A DNA stretch of 64,000 nt from JAWVYT01 sp046483065 (lineage in GTDB: Bacteria > Gemmatimonadota > Gemmatimonadetes > Longimicrobiales > RSA9), in assembly GCA_046483065.1 (NCBI GenBank), contig JAWODW010000037.1, forward strand, positions 62,001 to 126,000. Direction: 5' to 3'. Below are positions 24,378-34,100 of this stretch, one piece after another. Made by a program: the position numbers and the translations under genes. Position 1 is the stretch's first letter, and every line of letters begins with the position of its first letter. Under the pieces are notes generated by a model. The model was given only the letters and a program-made list of their open reading frames with translations, did no database searches and had not been told where the DNA came from.

Positions 24378-25901
24378 TCACGGCCGCGACCCGGCCGCCT
24401 CGGCTTCCGGCGTGGCCCCGGCGACGGCCGCCCGCCGTTCCGGGGTGGCCGCCACCAGGATCAGCGTAGCGGCCACGGCCGACGTGAGGCACCACGCGCA
24501 GCTCGCCCCTATGACGAACGGCTCGAGGAACGTGAGGTAGATAGAAAAGCCAGTGGCACCGAGCGCCATCCACCAGGTGGCGCTCCGCGCCGCGAACCGG
24601 GCCTCCGGGACGAGCCGGCCGGCCGCCCACGTCGCCAGGAGGACGGCGTACCCCACCACCCCCAGCACGCCGATGGGCACGCCCAGCAGCCGGGCGTACG
24701 GGCTCTGCTGCACGATGTTGCAGTTCCCCACCGGGCCGCACACGGCATCCGCACCCGTGACCTCCACCACGGCCAGGTACGCGGCTACGCCCAGCCCCAC
24801 CACCGCCAGGGCGGGGATAGCCCACACCGGCGGAGACGGGATCCGAATCCGACCGGCGAGGTCGCCGAGGACCAGGAGGAGCACGGCCAGCATGACGATC
24901 AGCACCGCGATGGCGAATCCGTTGCCGGCCGGGTCGAGCATGAGCCGCTGCCGTACCGAAAGCTCGTGGACCAGCGACATCCGTCCGTCGGCGTCCAGGG
25001 CGCCCGCAAGTAGCGAATCCTCCGCCGTGACCCGGGACTCCGGCCCCTCTACGGGCTCCGGGCGCTCCGCCGGGTCCTCCAGCTCCCCACGCGTCGGGCC
25101 CGAGCCCGCGTCTTCTTCTGGCGCGGTATCCGCGTGCTCCGGCTGCGAGTCCCGAGTTTCGTCGGGCAGCACTTCCGGGCCGACCTCTGCGTCGGCCGGT
25201 GGGACCGCTGCATCCGGCTCCGCCGCCGCGGATTCCGGCGCCGGGTCGGACGCGGAGTCCCCGGGCGGCTCATCGGCTCCGGGCGCCTGCGCGTCAGCTT
25301 CTTCCGGGCTCTGCGGGGCCTCCTGATCCGCTGTGGTCTCGCGGGCCGTATCCGCGCCGGCTGTATCCGTCGCGGCGGTCTCGGCGCCTGTCGCCTCCCC
25401 GGACGTTGCCACCGCCGACTGGGGGATCACCCCCTGCGCGGCCAGCGCCTGCCGGATCAGGGGGACCGGAGGCCAGTCGATACCGGAGCCAGCCAGCGCG
25501 CTGTCGGCGATGTCCGGCAGCAGCCCCGGGATCTCGATGGAGCCGACGAGTAGCCTGGAGCCGACCAGAAGGGCCGGCACGCCGGCCCGTTCCCGGGGCA
25601 CGGCCAGCGCTTCGACCGTGGCCCGGTAGAGCTGCTGGCCGCCGGGCGTGGCGGTATTGACGCTGACGATCTGGAGCCCGTCGCCGTAGCGGCTCAGGAT
25701 CGGCGGGAGGGTCTCGGTCATGACCTCCCGGCAGTGGGAACAGGTCGGCGAGTAGAAGAGGACGCCGTGGACCACGGGCGCCTCCTGTGTCACGGACTCC
25801 TCCTCCGTCGGCGGCGCCTCCTGCGCCGCCGCCTCCTGGGCCCCGGCAAGTGCCGGGGTCATCAGCAGGAGCATACCCCACCAACGGACACAGCCCTTCA
25901 T
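24378..25901 (-). CDS. Thioredoxin-like / VKOR fusion, long-linker form
   Basis: 507 residues. Signal peptide, then a thioredoxin-like domain with CSHC (C54, C57) for periplasmic thiol exchange. An Ala/Glu/Pro/Asp-rich linker spans roughly residues 170-310. The C-terminal membrane domain is of the vitamin K epoxide reductase family: conserved Cys pair in CGPVGNC, SPYARLLGVPIGVLG, and the redox CxxC CAWC in a later helix. VKOR reoxidises thioredoxin-like partners with quinone, replacing DsbB in many phyla. Usually the thioredoxin domain follows VKOR; here it precedes it. AGGAGG lies before the start. A shorter paralogue is at 50657-51829. Confidence 0.9.
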   Translation of the reverse strand: MKGCVRWWGMLLLMTPALAGAQEAAAQEAPPTEEESVTQEAPVVHGVLFYSPTCSHCREVMTETLPPILSRYGDGLQIVSVNTATPGGQQLYRATVEALAVPRERAGVPALLVGSRLLVGSIEIPGLLPDIADSALAGSGIDWPPVPLIRQALAAQGVIPQSAVATSGEATGAETAATDTAGADTARETTADQEAPQSPEEADAQAPGADEPPGDSASDPAPESAAAEPDAAVPPADAEVGPEVLPDETRDSQPEHADTAPEEDAGSGPTRGELEDPAERPEPVEGPESRVTAEDSLLAGALDADGRMSLVHELSVRQRLMLDPAGNGFAIAVLIVMLAVLLLVLGDLAGRIRIPSPPVWAIPALAVVGLGVAAYLAVVEVTGADAVCGPVGNCNIVQQSPYARLLGVPIGVLGVVGYAVLLATWAAGRLVPEARFAARSATWWMALGATGFSIYLTFLEPFVIGASCAWCLTSAVAATLILVAATPERRAAVAGATPEAEAAGSRP

Positions 25902-26165
25902 CTATCCCTCCTCACCGTCCAACGGGACGGCGGCTGGTCTCGAGACGCGGGTGGGGCCCGGCCCCAAACATATCGCCGATGGCGGCTTCGTTCCATGCGC
26001 ACCGGCCCGTGCCTTGACGGGCCGCCGTCGGTCCGGGAGTATGCGGCAGGGTAAACCCGCCCGAAACGGTCCGGGATCCGGCCGTGTGCCCGGTCCCGGC
26101 GACGAATAGAACGCGAGGACGGCCTCGTGGCCGTCGCTCACGATCGCAGCCGAGAGGAGAGGTCT

Positions 26166-27386
26166 ATGGAAACGGAACGCTATCTCGAGGAAGCCGAGCG
26201 CTACAGCGCCCGGAACTACCACCCGCTGCCGGTGGTCCTGACCCGGGGCGAGGGGATCTGGGTGTGGGACGTGGAGGGGAACCGGTACCTGGACATGCTG
26301 TCGGCATACTCCGCCGTGAACCAGGGCCACGCCCACCCGAAGATCGTCCAGGCGCTCATCGACCAGGCGCAGCGGCTCCCGTTGACCTCACGGGCGTTCC
26401 ACAACGACAGGATGGGCCCGTTCCTCAAGCGGCTGTGCGAGCTGAGCGGCTACGACCAGGCGCTGCCGATGAACACCGGCGCCGAGGCGGTGGAGACCGC
26501 CATCAAGGCCGTCCGGAAGTGGGGCTACGACGTGAAGGGTGTCCCGGCCGACCAGGCCGAGATCATCGTCTTCGAGGGCAACTTCCACGGCCGGACCACC
26601 ACGGTCATCAGCTTCTCCTCCGAGGACCTCTACAAGGAGGGCTTCGGCCCGCTGACGCCCGGGTTCAAGATCGTGCCGTACGGCGATCTCGACGCCGTGA
26701 AGGCGGCCATGACCGACAACACGGTGGGGATCCTGGTGGAGCCGATCCAGGGCGAGGCCGGGGTGGTGGTCCCGCCGGAAGGGTTCATGAAAGGGCTCCG
26801 TGACCTCTGTGACGAGCACGGCGCCGCCCTCATGGCCGACGAGATCCAGACGGGGCTCGGCCGTACCGGCAAGCTGTTCGCCTACGAGTGGGACGACGTC
26901 CGGCCCGACGTCCTCATTGTGGGGAAGGCCCTCGGCGGCGGCGTCTACCCGGTCTCCGCGGTACTGGCCGATGCGGAGATCATGGACATCTTCACGCCGG
27001 GCACCCACGGCTCGACGTTCGGCGGCAACCCGACGGGCGCGGCGGTGGGGCTGGCGGCGCTGGACGTGATCGTGGAAGAGAAGCTCCCCGAGCGGGCGGC
27101 CGAGCTGGGCGCCTGGTTCATGGAGGAGCTACGCGGCATCGACTCATCGGTCATCGACCACGTCCGGGGCCGCGGCCTCCTCGTGGGCGTGGTCCTGAAC
27201 ACCGCCGCCCGGCCGTACTGCGAGGCACTCCAGGAGAAGGGGATGCTGGCCAAGGAGACCCACGAGAACGTGGTCCGCTTCGCCCCGCCCCTGGTCATCG
27301 AGAAGGCCGAGCTCGAGGCCGTCCTCGCCGACATCCGCGAGGTGCTGGCCCACGAGCCCGCCGAGCTGGCCGCAACCATGGCCTGA
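26166..27386 (+). CDS. rocD: Ornithine aminotransferase
   Basis: 406 residues; class III PLP aminotransferase converting ornithine and 2-oxoglutarate to glutamate semialdehyde and glutamate. The N-terminal region (YSARNYHPLPVVL, WDVEGNRYLDMLSAYSAVNQGH) is characteristic of ornithine aminotransferases, as are MNTGAEAVETAIK and the PLP-Lys in VGKALGGG (K254). ATG 26166 follows GAGAGG closely; a longer frame to 26127 has no such site. A strong hairpin 70 bp downstream ends the transcript. It feeds proline or glutamate metabolism. Confidence 0.93.
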   Translation: METERYLEEAERYSARNYHPLPVVLTRGEGIWVWDVEGNRYLDMLSAYSAVNQGHAHPKIVQALIDQAQRLPLTSRAFHNDRMGPFLKRLCELSGYDQALPMNTGAEAVETAIKAVRKWGYDVKGVPADQAEIIVFEGNFHGRTTTVISFSSEDLYKEGFGPLTPGFKIVPYGDLDAVKAAMTDNTVGILVEPIQGEAGVVVPPEGFMKGLRDLCDEHGAALMADEIQTGLGRTGKLFAYEWDDVRPDVLIVGKALGGGVYPVSAVLADAEIMDIFTPGTHGSTFGGNPTGAAVGLAALDVIVEEKLPERAAELGAWFMEELRGIDSSVIDHVRGRGLLVGVVLNTAARPYCEALQEKGMLAKETHENVVRFAPPLVIEKAELEAVLADIREVLAHEPAELAATMA

Positions 27387-27456
27387 ACCGGGCGCACCTG
27401 GCCGGCTGACCCGGGCGAACCTGGCCGGCGGGGGAACCCGGCGCTTCCACCCGGCG

Positions 27457-27502
27457 ACGACGAGCCCGCGGGCCGCTCCGGCGGTTCCGCGGGCTTCGTC
27501 GT
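27457..27502 (+). terminator. Hairpin terminator after rocD
   Basis: ACGACGAGCCCGCGG (27457-27471) pairs with CCGCGGGCTTCGTCGT (27487-27502) with one bulged T, around a 15-nt loop. It stands 70 bp after the rocD stop and before the phosphate transporter promoter region. Confidence 0.75.
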
Positions 27503-27595
27503 GTGGGGAGATCCCTGAAAAATCCTCACGGGCTCCGGAATCGGCGCTCCAGACGGTGGCTTCCGGCGCCGTCCCTGTTACATTGGCCCCGGATT

Positions 27596-27625
27596 CGTAA
27601 CGGTACCATTATGCCAACGTAACGG
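27596..27625 (+). promoter_or_regulatory. Direct repeat CGTAACGG x2 with 22-bp period, possible Pho box
   Basis: CGTAACGG at 27596-27603 and again at 27618-27625, two helical turns apart, immediately upstream of the Na/Pi cotransporter start. PhoB-type regulators bind direct repeats of 11-bp phase. The gene order (Pi transporter, PhoU-like) fits phosphate control, but the repeat does not match the enterobacterial consensus closely. Confidence 0.45.
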
Positions 27626-27632
27626 ATACGCG

Positions 27633-28802
27633 ATGGAAGGCGGGCCGAAAAAGGCGCCGGAGTACCGCACGTGGACGGAGCATCCGGCCGTGCGGGCGGG
27701 CGTGGTCATCGCCCTGCTCTACATCTTCCTGGTGGGCGTGAACGGTCTCGGGAGCGGGTTCAAGCTCCTGAGCCGTGACTTCGTGGACAACTTCTTCACC
27801 GCCACGGAGAACCCGTTCCTGGCGCTGATGGTGGGGATCCTGGCCACCACGCTGGTCCAGAGTTCGTCGGTGACCACATCGCTGATCGTGGGGCTGGTGG
27901 CGGCGCCGGAGAACCCGCTCCCGGTGGCGAACGCGATCCCGATGATCATGGGCGCGAACATCGGGACCACGGTGACGAACACCATCGCGTCGATGGCGCA
28001 CATAGGGTGGAAGGAGGAGTTCCGCCGGGCGTTCGCCGTGGCGACGTGCCACGACTGGTTCAACTACCTGGCCGTGCTGCTGCTGCTCCCGCTGGAGCTG
28101 CTGACCGGGTTCCTGAGCAAGAGCGCGCACGCGCTGGCGGGCCTGCTCGGCGGGCTCGGCGGCGCCGAGTACGAGAGCCCGATCAAGGGAGCGATCAAGG
28201 CGGGCGGCGCACCGATCCAGCACGGCATCGAGGCGTTGGCGCCCACGGCCGGGTGGGCAGCGACGTTGTACATCCTGGTCAGCGCGGTCCTGATCTATGT
28301 GGCGCTGGTCACGATCGTGAAGGTGATGCGGTCGAGCATGCACTCCCGTGTGGAGAGCATGGTCACGCAGGCGTTCGAGAACAGCGCGATCATCGCCATG
28401 GCGGTGGGGGTCCTCGCCACGGTGATGGTCCAGTCGAGCTCCATCACCACGTCGCTCCTGGTCCCGCTGGCCGGGGCGGGCATATTGACGCTGGCGCAGG
28501 CGTTTCCCATCACGCTGGGCGCGAACGTCGGGACCACGGTCACCGCGCTGCTGGCAGCACTGGCCGCCACCGGCGAGCACGCGAGCGCGGGACTGACGAT
28601 CGCGCTGGCGCACTTGATCTTCAACCTGAGTGGGATTCTGCTGATCTACCCGTGGGAGCGGACACGGAACCTCCCGCTCCGGGCGGCCCAGATGCTGGCC
28701 GACATCGCCACGCGCTCGAAGCTTCTCGCCATTGGCTATGTGCTGATACTTTTCTACGGGATCCCGGCGATGTTCGCCATCCTGGGTCACGCGTTCGGAT
28801 AG
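27633..28802 (+). CDS. Na+/phosphate cotransporter, NptA-type
   Basis: 389 residues of the Na/Pi cotransporter II family. Two inverted repeats each carry the family signature: LVQSSSVTTSLIVG (about 72-85) and MVQSSSITTSLLVP (about 267-280), each followed by a GANIGTTVT / GANVGTTVT block. About ten membrane segments. Imports phosphate with sodium. It is followed 9 bp later by a PhoU-like gene, the usual partner. The start has no strong Shine-Dalgarno sequence. Confidence 0.93.
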   Translation: MEGGPKKAPEYRTWTEHPAVRAGVVIALLYIFLVGVNGLGSGFKLLSRDFVDNFFTATENPFLALMVGILATTLVQSSSVTTSLIVGLVAAPENPLPVANAIPMIMGANIGTTVTNTIASMAHIGWKEEFRRAFAVATCHDWFNYLAVLLLLPLELLTGFLSKSAHALAGLLGGLGGAEYESPIKGAIKAGGAPIQHGIEALAPTAGWAATLYILVSAVLIYVALVTIVKVMRSSMHSRVESMVTQAFENSAIIAMAVGVLATVMVQSSSITTSLLVPLAGAGILTLAQAFPITLGANVGTTVTALLAALAATGEHASAGLTIALAHLIFNLSGILLIYPWERTRNLPLRAAQMLADIATRSKLLAIGYVLILFYGIPAMFAILGHAFG

Positions 28803-28811
28803 GAGGTACCG

Positions 28812-29501
28812 ATGCTCCGCGAACTCATGTCGCTGTTCCGATCGAACGATGCCATCGCCCGGATGGGCGAGGACTTCGAGCTCATGCTCGACCTGGCGCA
28901 CGACCTGACGGAAGCCGCCGGCCGGCTCTTCTTCGACGTCGCGGCCACACCCGATGACCGGACCTCCATCTCGATGCAGGACGTGCGGCTGAACAAGCTG
29001 GAGCGCCAGATCCGCAAACAGGTGATCTCACACCTGACCCTCGGTGACGGCGAGAAGGACGCGCCGTACTGCCTGCTCCTCATGAGCCTGGTCAAGGACG
29101 TAGAGCGGATCGGCGACTACTGCAAGAACATCGCGGAGATCTACGACGAGGGCGGCGCCCCGATCCCCGATGACGAGCTGGGCGCCGAGCTGCGGGAGAT
29201 CCGCCTGACCGTGGACGAAACGTTCGAGACGGGACAGGAGGCCTTCGCCACGTCCGACTCGGAAACGGCCATGGACCTGCTCCAGAGCGGCAAAGAGATC
29301 ACCCGCCGGTGCGACAAGCTGGTCTCCCGCGTGGCCCGCAGCCACCACGAGGCCGCCACCACCGCCACGCTGATCCTCGGCGCCCGCTACTACAAGCGGA
29401 TCCAGGCCCACCTGCTGAACATCCTGTCCGGCGTGGTCATGCCGCTCCACAAGCTCGACTACTACGACGAGGACTCGATCCCCGAGGAGCTCGAGGACTG
29501 A
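28812..29501 (+). CDS. PhoU-domain protein
   Basis: 229 residues, all helical, with the PhoU signature LVKDVERIGDYCKNIAE near 95-111 and a second helical repeat in the C-terminal half. PhoU proteins bind metal clusters and modulate phosphate transport and signalling. AGGAGG-like sequence TAGGAGGTACCG precedes the ATG. Cotranscription with the Na/Pi transporter suggests it regulates that transporter rather than a Pst system, which is not in this window. Confidence 0.9.
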   Translation: MLRELMSLFRSNDAIARMGEDFELMLDLAHDLTEAAGRLFFDVAATPDDRTSISMQDVRLNKLERQIRKQVISHLTLGDGEKDAPYCLLLMSLVKDVERIGDYCKNIAEIYDEGGAPIPDDELGAELREIRLTVDETFETGQEAFATSDSETAMDLLQSGKEITRRCDKLVSRVARSHHEAATTATLILGARYYKRIQAHLLNILSGVVMPLHKLDYYDEDSIPEELED

Positions 29502-29561
29502 GCCCGGGAGCCGCGGCAGTTTCCGGACCCCGATCCGGCGCCGATCCGGCTTCGGGGAGCT

Positions 29562-31169
29562 TCAGCGCGCCAGCCGGAGGTAGAGAACCGGGTCGCCGCC
29601 CGCCGGGAGCCGGATCCGAACCCGGCCATCCGGGAGGCGCTCGGCCGATCCCACCATCGTCGTCTCGCCGGTGATGTAGTCGATCCGGGTCACCCGCCAG
29701 TCCTCCGCCGAGCCCTCCGCGGGGCCACGCTCCGGGGGAGCGGCCGATCCGGGGCCCAGCCCGGCCACCACCACGTCCAGCTCTACACCCGTTGCGAACT
29801 CCAGCCCCGGCAGGTCCAACCATGTGGCGATGATCACGTCCCGATCCGCCTGGAAGGCGTAGCTCCGGAACCGGTAGGGCGCAAAGTAGTTCAGCGCGGT
29901 GGAGTCGTCGAAGAGGCCGAACCCCACCTCCACCCCGCCGTCGAACTGCCCCACGGTCCCGGCGTCCCCGGCCAGCAGGTCGGAGAGGGTGCGCATGGCC
30001 CGGCCGACGTCGGACGGCACGGGCCCGTCGGGGGCTTCGTCGAGAAGGTTGGTCCGCAGCAGCGTGCCCGAGCGCCCGGGTCCGGCCTTCATGTGGTACC
30101 AGGAGGCCTTGTACTGGTGGCGATCCTTCCAGTCGGCGCCCAACGCCCAGTGGAGCACGGGGAGCATGTAGCGGGGCACCCACTGGGCGTAGGGCGGCCG
30201 CTCCCACGGCTCCAGGGAGACGAAGCCCCGGGTGCCGGCCTCCACGGCCGTGAGCCCGGCCTCCGTGTTCCACACGCCCTCGAGCTTCCCCGGCCGGATC
30301 CAGTGCTCATAGACGTGGTCGTAGAACGGCATGAGGCTCTGGGCGTGGGGCAGCATCGGCTTCTCGGTGTCGCCCTTCGAGTAGTGGACGGAGAGGATGT
30401 CGATGTGCCGCCACGCGTCGTGGTACGAGAGCCACCGGTCCACGTCCTCCGTCACCGCCGCCACCGTGTGCCGGAGCCGGCTCGGTCGCTCCGCCAGCGG
30501 CCAGCTGTCGGCAGGCCATTCCAGCGTATACGACGGCGCCACCACCTTCCGCCCGGCGGCGTGGATCACCTCCGCGGCGGGGATCAGGATCCGGTCGACG
30601 TACACCCGGTAGTTCTCATCGGCCCGGAGGAACCAGTCGATGTTCGGCTCGTTCCAGATCTCGAAGTACTCGATCTCCGGGTACCGCTCCACCACCCGGC
30701 GCACGTATTCCTGCCACCCCTCCATGCCCTCATCGGAGGGTGCGTAGCGCCACCGTTCGGTGGCGTCCGGTGGTGCGCTCGACGCCCACTCCGGGACCTG
30801 GTTCAGCACCGGGAGCATGAGCACGCCGTGCTCCCGGGCGACCCCGACGATGGTGTCCCAACGGGCGAAATCGAAGACGCCGGGCTCGGGCTCGTGGCGC
30901 CGCCACTGGAGCCCCAGCCGGCCCCAGGTGGCGCCCACATCATCGGCCAGGTGCATCTTCCCGGCGTCCAGGTGCACGGCGCCGAAGAACGCCCGGACGT
31001 ACCCGGCGGGGACGGACTGCGCCGCCAGCGCCCCCGGGCCGGAGCGTACGCCCCGACGGTCCGCCGGTCCGGCGCCCGATCCATCGACCCCGACCGCCGG
31101 CGCCAGCGCCAGCGCTGCCGCCGCCCACAGTGCCGCGACCCTGCCGCGGGTCCAACGCTCCCGTCTCAT
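29562..31169 (-). CDS. Secreted clan-A glycoside hydrolase (GH39/GH5-like)
   Basis: 535 residues from ATG 31169. An Arg-rich n-region and hydrophobic core form a signal peptide ending near LAAQ-SV. The TIM-barrel catalytic domain shows the acid/base Glu in EYFEIWNEPN (family WNEP motif) and the nucleophile Glu in VWNTEAGLT. A beta-rich C-terminal domain follows. Clan GH-A enzymes of this kind cleave beta-xylosides, beta-glucosides or related glycans; I cannot fix the substrate. It lies 8 bp after the large epimerase-domain gene, forming a two-gene secreted glycan operon. Confidence 0.85.
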   Translation of the reverse strand: MRRERWTRGRVAALWAAAALALAPAVGVDGSGAGPADRRGVRSGPGALAAQSVPAGYVRAFFGAVHLDAGKMHLADDVGATWGRLGLQWRRHEPEPGVFDFARWDTIVGVAREHGVLMLPVLNQVPEWASSAPPDATERWRYAPSDEGMEGWQEYVRRVVERYPEIEYFEIWNEPNIDWFLRADENYRVYVDRILIPAAEVIHAAGRKVVAPSYTLEWPADSWPLAERPSRLRHTVAAVTEDVDRWLSYHDAWRHIDILSVHYSKGDTEKPMLPHAQSLMPFYDHVYEHWIRPGKLEGVWNTEAGLTAVEAGTRGFVSLEPWERPPYAQWVPRYMLPVLHWALGADWKDRHQYKASWYHMKAGPGRSGTLLRTNLLDEAPDGPVPSDVGRAMRTLSDLLAGDAGTVGQFDGGVEVGFGLFDDSTALNYFAPYRFRSYAFQADRDVIIATWLDLPGLEFATGVELDVVVAGLGPGSAAPPERGPAEGSAEDWRVTRIDYITGETTMVGSAERLPDGRVRIRLPAGGDPVLYLRLAR

Positions 31170-31177
31170 GGGCCGCC

Positions 31178-34100
31178 TCACCGTCCGTACCGGAACAGGA
31201 TCTCCAGCCACTCCACCTCCAGCTCGCCGGGCCGTCGATGCCGGACCGGCGCCTCGACGTGCTCGACCCAGGCGCCGCCGGGCGTCACGGTCCGGGGGCG
31301 GGGGTAGACCACGGCGGCGGCGCTCGCCGACTCCACCCGGCCCGGATCCGTGGCCAGCCACCCGTGCACCGCATCGGCCCGCTCGCGCGGATCCGTCGGA
31401 CCCCCGTCCCCACCGCGCGGCAGGACGTAGAACCCCGTGATCGCCGGGCCGGCGGCGTTTTCGCCCCCTGCGGGATCGCCGGCGCTGCCGCTCGCCGCCC
31501 CTGCGAGCCCCTGGACCCGGACCGCCACGTGGCCCTCCCGGATGTCCTGCCCCAGGAAACGGAGCGCGCTGAGCCCCGGGTAGACCACGGCAGCCCAGCC
31601 ATCGTCGCCCCGGCGGGTCGCGGGCTCCACCAGCGGCACCCAGGCATCGCCCGCCGAGGGGTTCTCACGGACCCGGACCGTCATCCCGGTGGGGTCGAGG
31701 TCCCGGCCGTAGACCACCAGATCGAACCGGGGCGTCACCTCCGCCGGCCGATGGACGGTGACTCGCACCGATGCCGGACCCCGACTCGGGAGCCGGACCC
31801 ACCCGGCGTCGCCGTCGTACCCGGACCACGGCCGGCCGTTGACCTCCACGGCGGTGATCCGCGCCTCGGGCTCCACCACCGGGATCGGCCAGAGTCGCTC
31901 GCCGCCGGGCTCTGTCACCCGGAAGTGGAGCGTCCGGGGCTCGCCCGTGAGCCAGAGGCCCGTGTAGAGCCCCAGGAGCAGCCCGTGCTCCATGGCGTGG
32001 TACGATGTCTTGGTCCGCACCGCCTTCTCGCTCCGGACGACCCTGCCCAGGGTGTCCACCGACAGGTACGCGCCGCCGTAGAGCGGGTCGATGACGTGAC
32101 GGTTCCAGAACGCCGCCCCCTCCCGGAAGGCCTCCAGATATCGGGCCTCGCCCGTGAGCCGGAAGAGGGAGAGCGCCGTCATGTTGCCGTACGCCTGCAC
32201 CCACCACGGCGTGGCCTCCGCCCGGGCCGCCGGGTCCGCCAGCTCGAAGTGGTGCAGCCACGCCCCCGTCTCCGGGAGGAACGCGTGCTCGAGCGTCTGC
32301 CGCCCCAGCTCCACCGCCGCGGCCCTGTAGTCCTCCCGGCCCGTGAGACCGTGCAGCCGAGCCGCCATCCACGCCGTCTCCAGGTTGTGGCCCACGCTGA
32401 CCCGGAAGGCGGACCGCCGGCCGCCGGGGACCGCGGTCCACGCGGTGTCCCAGTGCTCGAGGACCCACGCGGTGCCCGGGTCCCGCATCCGGTCCAGCAC
32501 CACGTCCAGCACTCGCTGCGCCTGCTCCAGGTACCGGTCGTCCCGGGTGGCCAGGTAGAGGTAGAGCAGGTACCCGGACAACGGGGCGAGCTGGGGCGAG
32601 ATGTCCTTCCCGGGGTCCGCCACCGACAGGTCACGGCTCAGCGACGCCACGTATCCGCCCCGGACCTCGTCCCAGGCGTAACGGTCGAGGAGCGCCAGCG
32701 TCCGGTCCAGGTACTGCCGGACCTCCCGATCGTGGGTAACCACCCAGTAGAAGGCCAGTCCCGTGGCGGCGTAGAGCTGCATGAAGAGGTCTTTCGACGC
32801 GTCCACCACCTCGCCGTCGGCCGCCACCTCGTTGTACCACCCGCCGTGCTCCGGGTCCCAGCCGTGCCTCAGCATCCAGTCCAGCGCCGTCCGGGCACTG
32901 TCGAGGTGCTCGGGCTCGCCCGTCAGGAGGTAGCCCGCAGCGTAGGAGAAGAGGTGCCGGGAGACCATCCCCGGGAACCGCCCGTCGCGGTCCGTGGGCT
33001 CCCACCCCCGGTCGAGGAAGGCGCGGAACCCGCCGTCGTCGTCCCGTGCGTGCCGGTCCCAGAAGGGGAGCACGTCGGTCATGGCCTGGCTCCGCCAGAA
33101 GGCCGCCGGGAGGAGCGGCGCCGGGGCGGGCGCCTGCCCCGGACCCGACTCCCGAGCGGCGGCCGACCCGTGAGCCGCGGCCGACTCGTCACCGACGTCC
33201 GGCACCTGTGCCACACCCTGGATGCGGCCGCCGGGCGCCATCGACGCCAGCGTCACGGCGCCACCCGGCGCCAGCGTCAGCGGCCGCGGCCGGACGTGTC
33301 GGGCGAGACTGTTGATGGCCACCCACCGGGGCTGGGCCTGGAGCAGCGCGGTCACCCGCTCCTCCGTGAGGAAGTTGGGCGTGGCGCGGTACGGCATGGC
33401 GAGAGCGGCAGTGAGCCAGGAGCCGTCGGCGTCAGAGTCGGTCTCGATCCGCAGCTCGAACCGGGGCTCGCCGTGGCCATCCACCTCCAGGAACCGGCGC
33501 CGGTCGAGGGCGTGGAAGACCACCGCGTGCTCGGTCTCGTGATAGGAGTAGACGTGTCCGGGGTCGGCGCCCGGCTCGTACGCGTCCCGGTCCTGCTGCG
33601 GGTTCAGTGTGCCGAGGAGCTCCCACGCGTCGGGCTCGCCGGGCCCACGTTCGGGCTCACCACCGGCCACCCGGAGGTAGACCCGGTGCTCGCCGTGGTC
33701 GAAGTCGTGGCCGTAGAGCCAGAGGTCGAAGCGGGCGTCGGGGTCCAGATGGCCGGTGGCCTCCAGCGCTCGCAGGTAGCTGTAGACCCAGCGGTCCCGG
33801 GAGGTGCCGAACATGGAGCCCGCCGGGCCGATAGCGCCCCAGGCGTTCGGGACGAACGGGTCGAAGGAGACGTCCACCGGCGCGGGCTCATCGGGCGCCG
33901 TGTGGTCGGTGGCGGCGTAGTTCGGCCAGTACCAGCCGATGCCGTCGGCGCCGCCGGCGAGCATGGCGTCCACGTTCCCGTCGATCTCCCACCGACCCGG
34001 CGTATAGCCCAGCTTGATGGTGTGGGTCTGGCCGAGCTGGTATGCCCGGGCCCCGTGCCGGTGGGCCGCAGCCGACGTGGTGGCCACCACGTCGGTAATG

